Program-made: the position numbers and the translations under genes
From: an uncultured Eubacteriales bacterium
GTDB lineage: Bacteria > Bacillota > Clostridia > Oscillospirales > QAMX01
DNA length: 11,952 nucleotides
NCBI GenBank assembly: GCA_900551265.1
Contig: URVL01000066.1
Location: forward strand, 1-11,952
Reading direction: 5' to 3'
Notes under the pieces: model-generated
The model's input: the letters and a program-made list of their open reading frames with translations, nothing else
What the model was told of the DNA's origin: nothing
Databases searched by the model: none
Shown: in pieces, positions 1 to 5,899 of the stretch
Numbering within the stretch: the stretch's first letter is position 1
How the letters are laid out: each line of letters opens with the position of its first letter

Positions 1-918
1 CTCTACACTGCTCAGGTTGCTCTTCTGAGCGAAGGTGGCCGTTGGAAGTACGGTGCAAATGCTGCAGGTAATTACTGCGCCGCACAGTGCATGTATCCGG
101 ATAGAATGATGACGGTTTCTACCGGCGATCCGAACAGCGAATATGAGCCGCTACCGATCATCCAGGCTGTTGAAGGTATTAAGCCGCGCATCTTGGGCCA
201 GTCCAGCAACGCTGCTAATAGCGCACTGGCTTTCAATGTTGACGCCAACTATGAAGCAGCAGCTGCTTACCTTGATTGGCTCTACAGCGAGGACTTCTAC
301 ATCGCCACGAACTATGGTATTGAAGGCAAGGCCTGGGAGTATGATGAGGATGGCAATCCTGTGAGCTACAGAGTTGGTACCGATCTTACCCAGGAAGAGA
401 TGGACAGCTATGGAAGTATGTGGAACTACGCTCCTTGGGCTTTGTTCCCGCAGATCGGTTCTGCATTCCTTTTTGCTCACAACAGAGCTGTGTATGATTC
501 TGTTCAGGAAGCTCTTGACGCTGGTGAACCCTATAGAACGGAGTCGCTCACCATTGACGAATGGAAGGAAGTCAATGCGCAGTATAATTGGACTGATATC
601 TCTCCGCTGAACCGTCTCCTTGTTAATATCAACGAGTACGGTGAGGATAACATCCTGTTCAACTTGAATATCAACATGACTCCGCTTGCAACGAATGAGG
701 AGTCTGAGGCTATCAGCATGTATAAGACTGACCTCACCACGTATCTGGATGAAATGACCACTAGCTATATTACGGGTGCGAAGTCTACTGATACGTACGA
801 AGAGGATCTCCAGTATGCCTATGATAATCTTGGTATGCAGGAGTATATGGATGCGATCCAGGGCCAGATTGACCGTTATCTGGTTGCCATGGGACGCGAT
901 GCAATTTTGGCACAGTAA
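1..918 (+). CDS. Extracellular solute-binding lipoprotein, C-terminal part (copy 1 of array)
   Basis: This is the last 305 residues of an ABC-importer solute-binding protein. The reading frame is open from the first base, so the signal peptide and N-terminal lobe lie outside the window. It aligns without gaps at the start to the middle of copy 2: LYTAQVALLSEGGRWKYGAN here against LYSANVALLNEGGRWNYGAN there, followed by NYCAAQ, EPLPIIQAVEG, AAAAYLDWL, WNYAPWALFPQ, WTDISPLNRLL and a C-terminal helix region. By family knowledge it would be a membrane-anchored, cell-surface binder that hands its ligand, probably a sugar or oligosaccharide, to a permease encoded elsewhere. The last 35 or so residues are nearly identical to copy 2, except for an extra AQ in place of G at the very end. 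No TTA, CTA or TCA codon occurs from position 151 onwards. A terminator follows 22 bases downstream. The family call is firm; the ligand is unknown. Confidence 0.9.
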   Translation, partial: LYTAQVALLSEGGRWKYGANAAGNYCAAQCMYPDRMMTVSTGDPNSEYEPLPIIQAVEGIKPRILGQSSNAANSALAFNVDANYEAAAAYLDWLYSEDFYIATNYGIEGKAWEYDEDGNPVSYRVGTDLTQEEMDSYGSMWNYAPWALFPQIGSAFLFAHNRAVYDSVQEALDAGEPYRTESLTIDEWKEVNAQYNWTDISPLNRLLVNINEYGEDNILFNLNINMTPLATNEESEAISMYKTDLTTYLDEMTTSYITGAKSTDTYEEDLQYAYDNLGMQEYMDAIQGQIDRYLVAMGRDAILAQ

Positions 919-939
919 AATAGGATCGGATAACCCTTT

Positions 940-973
940 AAAAGGATCATGCAAGTCTTTGCATGATCCTTTT
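940..973 (+). terminator. Terminator of copy 1
   Basis: A 15-base perfect stem (940-954 with 959-973) closes a GTCT loop. The descending arm ends in TTTT, so the last four pairs are A-U. It starts 22 bases after the stop codon, as expected for an intrinsic terminator, and separates copy 1 from copy 2. Confidence 0.85.
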
Positions 974-1121
974 GTGATTGGAGATTCGCTTGCAAGGGTG
1001 ACGCAGAAAGAAAAACGAGTGATCATACAGTTCAAAAGCGTTTTTATAAAAATATTTTCAATGTGGGAAAATAATCCTTATAAAAGTTAAAGATAAATAT
1101 TTGGCCTATCAGCTAGTTTTT

Positions 1122-1136
1122 TCTGTTATTAACAGA
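1122..1136. repeat. Small inverted repeat upstream of the copy 2 promoter
   Basis: TCTGTT-ATT-AACAGA is a perfect 6+6 dyad centred about 40 bases upstream of the -35 box. It could be a regulator site, but it is short, lies in AT-rich DNA and is not seen at the other two promoters. The rest of 974-1121 is AT-rich with nothing else I can support. Confidence 0.25.
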
Positions 1137-1166
1137 TATGAAATAATGTATTCATATCGCCTTGCA

Positions 1167-1195
1167 TTGACTTTTTATTATATAAGTATTAAGAT
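1167..1195 (+). promoter_or_regulatory. Promoter of copy 2
   Basis: TTGACT (1167-1172), a 17-base spacer, then TAAGAT (1190-1195). The copy 4 promoter aligns with it across the spacer, both carrying TAAGTATTAA, which supports this choice of -10 over the nearby GATAAT at 1193-1198. Transcription would start near 1202, giving a leader of about 75 bases. Confidence 0.65.
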
Positions 1196-1201
1196 AATAC
1201 A

Positions 1202-1270
1202 GCCCGATTTTAGGGCGGCTTTCGGGCCGTTCCGCGCCTCTGCGCGTTTTGGTAATATTTTTTAGGGAGG
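1202..1270 (+). promoter_or_regulatory. Structured leader of copy 2 with strong ribosome site
   Basis: The leader is GC-rich, unlike the AT-rich promoter just before it. GCCCGA (1202-1207) can pair with TCGGGC (1222-1227), or GCCC (1202-1205) with GGGC (1213-1216). A second hairpin, CGCGC-CTCT-GCGCG (1233-1246), runs straight into TTTTGGTAAT. The 14 bases at 1243-1256 recur exactly in the copy 4 leader. The ribosome site AGGGAGG is at 1264-1270, seven bases before the ATG at 1278. The hairpin plus T run could attenuate transcription or stabilise the mRNA; the sequence alone does not say which. Confidence 0.5.
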
Positions 1271-1277
1271 GTCATGC

Positions 1278-3164
1278 ATGACCACGAAACGACTTCTTGC
1301 GCTGCTGGTTGCCGTGCTGATGCTCGTTGCTCTGTTTAGCGCCTGCGCTAACGACAGCGGAAACGACGATGCAAATCAGCCGGGTGACAGCGGCAACACG
1401 GGTGATACCGGTGACACTGGTGACACTGGCAACACCGAGGACACGGACGATAACCCCAGCGAGACAGAGCCTCTCACGCTCACTTATATGGGCTGCGAGA
1501 CGCATCAGTGGAGCTACACGCTGGAAGAGGCCATTAGTAAGGGATTTGAATCCTGGAATTACTACAATGACAAGATGCTGGAAGAGCATAATCTTGTTGT
1601 TGAAGTAGAGACCGTGGATAACGAGTCCTATAAGACAACGCTTTCCGGCCTGCTTGCTGCCAACACGCTTTACGATTGTTTCCTCGTTGAAGGCGACTAT
1701 ATGGCTGCCGATACGATGGTTAACGCGATTAATGCGGGCTTCTTTGCCAACATTAACGATATCCTGCCGTATTCTGACGGCACCTTCTCCGGCCTTGTAG
1801 CCGACGGCGGTGACATGCAGTACATTAAGGCGTGGTCTACTGCGCCGGATGGCGAGTGGTACTACGTGAAGTGCGCTGATGGTAACGGTACTTCCTTTAA
1901 CTTTGACCATGATGATATTGATTACCTCAATAACTGGCCTGTTCATACCTGGTACAACCTGAATATCCGTCAGGACTGGCTGAATAAGTGCGGCCTTTCC
2001 ATGCCGACCACCATTGAAGAGTTCAAAGAGGCTCTGATTCAGTTCCAGGAGCAGGATGTTAACGGCAATGGCGCAGCAGACGAGCGTGCGTTTATTGGCC
2101 TCGGCATGAACAGTGTCTTCTCCGATGGCGTTGCGCAGTGGTTTGGACTCCCGCGCGGTAACTTTGCCATGTCTGCCGTTGACGGTTCCCTGGAGAATGC
2201 GGTTGAGGGCGAAGGCTATATCGACTTCGTCGAGTATTGCGCTGAGCTTTACAGCGCAAATGTGGCACTGTTGAACGAAGGCGGACGTTGGAACTACGGC
2301 GCCAACACTGCTGGTAACTATTGCGCCGCACAGTGCATTTATCCGGATAGCCTGCTGACGGTTTCGACTGGTGACCCGGACTGCGATTATGAACCGCTGC
2401 CGATTATCCAGGCTGTTGAAGGCATTGCGCCGCGTATGATGGGCCAGTCTGTTACGACTGCGAACAGCGGTATGGCATTCTCTACTACTTGCGATTATGA
2501 AGCCGCCGCTGCTTACCTCGATTGGCTCAACGGCGAGACCTTCTTCATTCTTCTGACTTATGGTATGGAGGGCAAGACTTGGGACTACACCGAGGACGGC
2601 ACTTCTATTGTGAAGTATAAAGTCGGCGAGGACCTCACGACTGAAGAAGAGGAAAGCTATGGCGACATGTGGCACTATGCACCTTGGGCTGCTTTCCCGC
2701 AGATCCAGGCCGGTTTTGCTTGGGACTTTGTCCAGGAAGAGTATTCCTCTGTCCAGGAGGCTCTTGATAATGGCGAACCCTATACCAGAAGCCTGATTAC
2801 CATTGATGAGTGGAAAGAACAGTATGCGGATTACAACTGGACGGACATGTCCCCGCTGAACCGTTTCCTGATTCAGATGAATGAGTTTGGTACGGATAAC
2901 ATTGAATTCAACCTGAACGTTAACTTTACAACTCTGGCTTCCAACGAGGAGTCCGAAGTGATTTCCATGTATGGCACCGACCTTACCACCTATCTGGATG
3001 AGATGACCACCAATTATATTGTTGGCGGCAAGTCTACCGACACTTATGAGGAAGACCTCCAGTATGCCTATGACAATCTTGGTATGCAGGAGTATATGGA
3101 TGCGATTCAGGGCCAGATCGACCGTTATCTGGTTGCCATGGGCCGTGACGCGATCCTCGGCTAA
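1278..3164 (+). CDS. Extracellular solute-binding lipoprotein (copy 2)
   Basis: A complete 628-residue ABC-importer binding protein of the LplA/LipO-like kind. The start is set by AGGGAGG seven bases upstream and by the signal peptide: Lys4-Arg5, a hydrophobic core, and a lipobox LFSAC with Cys23 as the lipidated residue. An acidic Gly/Asp/Thr linker (about 24-64) follows, with repeated GDT units. The binding domain starts near PLTLTYMG (65-72). TWYNLNIRQDWLNKCG (224-239) and the calcium-loop-like DVNGNGAADE (260-269) are typical of this family; NYCAAQ and WHYAPWAAFPQ follow in the C-terminal lobe. It should be anchored to the outer face of the membrane and deliver ligand, perhaps an oligosaccharide, to permeases not present here. 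The gene uses no TTA, CTA or TCA codons. It stands alone between its own promoter and terminator. Confidence 0.93.
   Translation: MTTKRLLALLVAVLMLVALFSACANDSGNDDANQPGDSGNTGDTGDTGDTGNTEDTDDNPSETEPLTLTYMGCETHQWSYTLEEAISKGFESWNYYNDKMLEEHNLVVEVETVDNESYKTTLSGLLAANTLYDCFLVEGDYMAADTMVNAINAGFFANINDILPYSDGTFSGLVADGGDMQYIKAWSTAPDGEWYYVKCADGNGTSFNFDHDDIDYLNNWPVHTWYNLNIRQDWLNKCGLSMPTTIEEFKEALIQFQEQDVNGNGAADERAFIGLGMNSVFSDGVAQWFGLPRGNFAMSAVDGSLENAVEGEGYIDFVEYCAELYSANVALLNEGGRWNYGANTAGNYCAAQCIYPDSLLTVSTGDPDCDYEPLPIIQAVEGIAPRMMGQSVTTANSGMAFSTTCDYEAAAAYLDWLNGETFFILLTYGMEGKTWDYTEDGTSIVKYKVGEDLTTEEEESYGDMWHYAPWAAFPQIQAGFAWDFVQEEYSSVQEALDNGEPYTRSLITIDEWKEQYADYNWTDMSPLNRFLIQMNEFGTDNIEFNLNVNFTTLASNEESEVISMYGTDLTTYLDEMTTNYIVGGKSTDTYEEDLQYAYDNLGMQEYMDAIQGQIDRYLVAMGRDAILG
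1392..1436 (+). repeat. In-frame 9-base repeats in the copy 2 linker
   Basis: Five 9-base units read G(N/D)T: GGC-AAC-ACG, GGT-GAT-ACC, two of GGT-GAC-ACT, and GGC-AAC-ACC. They code for part of the flexible acidic tether after the lipid-anchored Cys. Two adjacent units are identical, so slippage could change tether length without breaking the frame. Confidence 0.8.
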
Positions 3165-3236
3165 GACCGTTGATACCGCGTGCATGAGAACGTGGATTAC
3201 AACTGGTATGTTCTCTGAAATGAGTCTCATATTATG

Positions 3237-3277
3237 AAATCCCGCCCGCCGGATATCCGGCGGGCGGGATTTTATTT
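3237..3277 (+). terminator. Terminator of copy 2, a 36-base perfect palindrome
   Basis: Bases 3237-3272 are perfectly self-complementary about a centre between 3254 and 3255. The core is CCCGCCCGCCGGAT with its complement, flanked by AAAT and ATTT, and the run continues TTTTATTT. It is an unusually strong stem and should work as an intrinsic terminator for copy 2, perhaps on both strands. Confidence 0.85.
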
Positions 3278-3298
3278 GCCCGTTTTGCAAATTACGAG

Positions 3299-3310
3299 TT
3301 GTATATACAA
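3299..3310. promoter_or_regulatory. 12-base palindrome upstream of copy 3
   Basis: TTGTATATACAA is a perfect palindrome about 110 bases upstream of the copy 3 -35 box. It could be a repressor or activator site. Short AT-rich palindromes arise by chance, so this is only a candidate. Confidence 0.25.
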
Positions 3311-3394
3311 GATTAAACCAAAAAACAGAATTTATCGAATATGTCTATAAAAATGAAATCTCTATTTTTAAAAAACAGATATAATATCAAGTGA

Positions 3395-3446
3395 TTTAAA
3401 AAAGAAAAAATAAATAGTTGACAAAAATTAAAAAATATATTAGGAT
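3395..3446 (+). promoter_or_regulatory. Promoter of copy 3 with A-rich upstream element
   Basis: TTGACA (3418-3423), a 17-base spacer, and TAGGAT (3441-3446). Bases 3395-3416 are almost all A and T with long A runs, as in an UP element that binds the polymerase alpha subunits. Transcription would start near 3453, giving a leader of about 78 bases that lacks the shared 14-base element of copies 2 and 4. The rest of 3278-3394 is AT-rich and unassigned. Confidence 0.7.
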
Positions 3447-3515
3447 GTATTTAAGCGGATGATATGCTGTCTTAATCTGGGGAATCTGGGAGGCAGCGTA
3501 CATTTGAAAAATTTT

Positions 3516-3522
3516 AAGGAGG
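3516..3522 (+). promoter_or_regulatory. Ribosome site deciding the copy 3 start
   Basis: AAGGAGG sits eight bases before the ATG at 3531. This start gives a normal signal peptide (MTTKRLLALL) matching copies 2 and 4. The in-frame ATG at 3459 would add 24 residues before it, has no such site, and lies only a few bases after the predicted transcription start. Confidence 0.85.
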
Positions 3523-3530
3523 TTAACCAG

Positions 3531-5423
3531 ATGACCACGAAAAGACTTCTTGCACTGCTCATGGCCGTGTTGATGCTCGTTGCGTTGTTCAGCGCCTGCG
3601 CCAGCGACGACGGAACAACTGACCCGGCTGATGACGGCAGCAGCGCAAACACGCCCGATGATTCCAATGAGGGAACCGGCGATGACGATGGCGGAGCCGA
3701 CAGCGACGCCCCTGTTGAGACGGACGCATTGGAAATCACCTACATGGGTAGCGAAAACCATCAATGGACCTATACGTACGAAGAGGCGCTTGCCGAGGGC
3801 TTTGAGACAATCGACTACTATAACGAGAAAATGCTGGAAGAGCATAACCTGATTTGCACCGTCGATGTCTATGACAACGAGGCTTACAAAACAACCCTGG
3901 CAGGCTTCCTGGCAGCGAATTCCCTGCTTGACTGCTTTATTTCCAAGGGGAACTTGGATGACAGCGCTATGTTGAACGCAATTAATGCCGGCCAGTTTGC
4001 TGAAATTACGGAGATTGCAGAGTACTCTGACGGTACTTTCTCCGGACTGATTGCAGAGGGCGGAGACTATGAGTACCTGAGAGCGTGGAATATTGCGCCG
4101 GACGGCGGCTGGTATTATCTTGGATGCGCCGATGGTAACGGCACGTCCTTGAACCTGGATCATGACGATGTGGATTATCTGGTCAACTGGCCGATGCACA
4201 CCTGGTACAACCTGAATATCCGCTATGACTGGCTTGAAAAGTGCGGACTCGCGATGCCGACTACGATTGATGAGTTCACCGAGGCTCTGATTCAGTTCCA
4301 GGCGCAGGATGCTAATGGCAATGGCGCGGCGGACGAACGTGCCTTCCTCGGCATTGGTATGTCCCCTGAGCAGGTCTTCGGCCACACGACTGCCGGCTGG
4401 TTCGGCCTTCCGCCGCGTAACTTCTACATGGATGTTGCAACCGGCGTAGTTGAGAACGCGGTTGACTATGGTGATCAGTATCTGGCGTTTGTCGACTTTA
4501 CGGCAAATCTGTACAGCAATGGCGTGGCGCTGATCAATGAAGGCGGCGCATGGTCTCATGGCGCGAATGTCGCCGGTAACTACTGCGCGGCACAGGTCAT
4601 GTATCCGGACAATCTTCTGACCGCAGAAACCGGCGATCCGGATTGCCAATATGAGCCGCTGCCCATTATTCAGGCCATTGAAGGCGTGGCGCCGCGTATG
4701 GTTGGCCAGTCTGTGCAGACTGCGAACAACGGCATGTCTTTCCGCGCGGATGTGGATATGGAAGCTGCCGCCGCTTACCTCGATTGGCTGAACGGCCCGA
4801 CTCTCTATATGCTGCTTGCGTATGGCATCGAAGGCAAGTCCTATGATATTCAGGAAGACGGCAGAGTATATCAGTACAAGGTTGGCGTAGAAATTACGCA
4901 GGAAGAAGACTACAGCGTAGGCGATATGTGGCACTATGCTCCCTGGGCCATGTTCCCGCAGATCCAGGCCGGCTTTGCCTGGGATCCGCTGCTGCAGACC
5001 TATAATTCTGTTGAGGAAGCGCTTGACAACGGCGAGCCTTACTATTGGAAGAACCTGACGATCGACGACTGGAAAACGCAGTATGCAGATTATAACTGGA
5101 GAGAAATGTCTCCGCTGAACCGTTTCCTCACGTATATGGTAGACTTCGGAACGGACAACATCAACTTCGCGCTGAATGTTGACTTCTACACCATGCCTAC
5201 CGAGGAAGAAGCCAACGTCATTTCAAGCCTTGGTACCGACCTGACGACGTACCTTGCCGAGATGACGACCAGTTACATCACCGGCAGCGCATCGACGGAC
5301 ACCTACGAAGAAGATCTCGCCTATGCCTATGATACGCTTGGCATGCAGGAATATGTCGACGCAATGCAGGCCCGTGCGGACCGCTACCTCGAGGCTGTTG
5401 GCCGTGAGCCGATCCTCGGCTAA
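3531..5423 (+). CDS. Extracellular solute-binding lipoprotein (copy 3)
   Basis: A complete 630-residue paralogue of copy 2. It has a signal peptide with lipobox LFSAC (Cys23), an Asp/Gly/Ser-rich acidic linker to about residue 65, and the binding domain from LEITYMG. WNIAPDGGWYYLGCADGNG (186-204), TWYNLNIRYDWLEKCG (224-239) and the calcium-loop-like DANGNGAADE (260-269) sit at nearly the same positions as in copy 2, while the linker has diverged the most. It resembles copy 4 more than copy 2: both have EQVFXHTTAGWFGLP, a region missing from copy 2, and both end in GREPILG where copy 2 has GRDAILG. The role would be ligand capture at the cell surface for an importer encoded elsewhere. It has its own promoter and terminator. 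TTA, CTA and TCA codons are almost absent; a TCA is seen at 5223. Confidence 0.93.
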   Translation: MTTKRLLALLMAVLMLVALFSACASDDGTTDPADDGSSANTPDDSNEGTGDDDGGADSDAPVETDALEITYMGSENHQWTYTYEEALAEGFETIDYYNEKMLEEHNLICTVDVYDNEAYKTTLAGFLAANSLLDCFISKGNLDDSAMLNAINAGQFAEITEIAEYSDGTFSGLIAEGGDYEYLRAWNIAPDGGWYYLGCADGNGTSLNLDHDDVDYLVNWPMHTWYNLNIRYDWLEKCGLAMPTTIDEFTEALIQFQAQDANGNGAADERAFLGIGMSPEQVFGHTTAGWFGLPPRNFYMDVATGVVENAVDYGDQYLAFVDFTANLYSNGVALINEGGAWSHGANVAGNYCAAQVMYPDNLLTAETGDPDCQYEPLPIIQAIEGVAPRMVGQSVQTANNGMSFRADVDMEAAAAYLDWLNGPTLYMLLAYGIEGKSYDIQEDGRVYQYKVGVEITQEEDYSVGDMWHYAPWAMFPQIQAGFAWDPLLQTYNSVEEALDNGEPYYWKNLTIDDWKTQYADYNWREMSPLNRFLTYMVDFGTDNINFALNVDFYTMPTEEEANVISSLGTDLTTYLAEMTTSYITGSASTDTYEEDLAYAYDTLGMQEYVDAMQARADRYLEAVGREPILG

Positions 5424-5497
5424 TGGGTTTGCCATTTGGTAAAAGCTATCAGCCTGATACGATGATTTGGACTTTAGCTTGGCTGTTCTCTTGAATG

Positions 5498-5532
5498 AAA
5501 CCGGGAATGTCTTCGGATATTCCCGGTTTTTT
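5498..5532 (+). terminator. Terminator of copy 3 with UUCG tetraloop
   Basis: The stem 5498-5511 pairs with 5516-5529 (one G-U pair) and closes on C-UUCG-G, an extra-stable tetraloop. It is followed by an unbroken run of six T (5527-5532). This is a textbook intrinsic terminator, 75 bases after the stop codon. Confidence 0.92.
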
Positions 5533-5560
5533 CTTGGAAGCTTACAAAATAGATGTCTGC

Positions 5561-5605
5561 AATCAGCACAATTTATTAAATAAACATTAATAAATTGTGC
5601 TGATT
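5561..5605. repeat. 19-base perfect inverted repeat between copies 3 and 4
   Basis: The arm 5561-5579 (AATCAGCACAATTTATTAA) is exactly complementary to 5587-5605, with a 7-base loop. Only four of the 19 pairs are G-C. It lies 29 bases past the UUCG terminator and is followed by TTCTTTCATTTTTT. It may be a backup terminator, a protein-binding site or a small relic element. Nothing comparable is seen in the other spacers. Confidence 0.75.
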
Positions 5606-5769
5606 TTCTTTCATTTTTTAAGAAAAAAGTAATTATAAAATAGGAGATATAAATTTCAATGGAATATAAATACAATTATTTTTTAAAATAAACAATATAA
5701 CTAATATAATTTGCACAAAAAAGAAGAAAACATGACTGAAGCTTATAAAATGAGAAGAAAAAGTTTTAG

Positions 5770-5789
5770 ATTCACAAAACATTCACAAA
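5770..5789 (+). promoter_or_regulatory. Direct repeats next to the copy 4 promoter
   Basis: ATTCACAAA occurs at 5770-5778 and again at 5781-5789, 11 bases apart or about one DNA turn. The second copy ends eight bases before the -35 box. That placement suits an activator bound on one face of the DNA. A looser relative, TTGCACAAA, lies further upstream near 5711. Confidence 0.45.
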
Positions 5790-5796
5790 TATGCTG

Positions 5797-5825
5797 TTGA
5801 CAAATTATTATGTAAGTATTAAACT
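5797..5825 (+). promoter_or_regulatory. Promoter of copy 4
   Basis: TTGACA (5797-5802), a 17-base spacer, and TAAACT (5820-5825). The spacer ends in TAAGTATTAA, as at the copy 2 promoter, so the two promoters look related by duplication. Transcription would start near 5832. Confidence 0.7.
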
Positions 5826-5831
5826 ATACAC

Positions 5832-5890
5832 ATCAAATATTTATAAGGCCATATCGCGGAAACGCGTTTTGGTAATTTTACATTAGGAGG
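5832..5890 (+). promoter_or_regulatory. Leader of copy 4 with GNRA hairpin and ribosome site
   Basis: A hairpin CGCG-GAAA-CGCG (5855-5866) runs into TTTTGGTAAT. The 14 bases 5863-5876 are identical to 1243-1256 before copy 2, although the left arms and loops of the two hairpins differ. The ribosome site AGGAGG is at 5885-5890, nine bases before the ATG. A start-stop pair ATG-TAA (5895-5900) overlaps the true start by one base. Confidence 0.5.
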
Positions 5891-5899
5891 GTCAATGTA

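Noticed and set aside
1190..1256. A known metabolite riboswitch in the copy 2 leader
   Set aside because: The leader is only about 75 bases and shows no conserved core of a riboswitch class I know; only simple hairpins are visible.
1272..3290. A 672-codon open frame on the minus strand opposite copy 2, with similar frames at 151-1035, 3396-4934 and 5819-7315
   Set aside because: They mirror the sense codons exactly and are open only because the sense genes avoid TTA, CTA and TCA. The sense genes have signal peptides, ribosome sites and family motifs; the mirror frames have none.
3459..3530. An in-frame upstream start that would lengthen copy 3 by 24 residues
   Set aside because: It lacks a ribosome site, lies only a few bases after the predicted transcription start, and would put non-hydrophobic residues before a complete signal peptide.
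5223..5675. A 150-codon minus-strand frame across the end of copy 3 and the following spacer
   Set aside because: It reads through the copy 3 terminator and the long inverted repeat and has no recognisable protein features.
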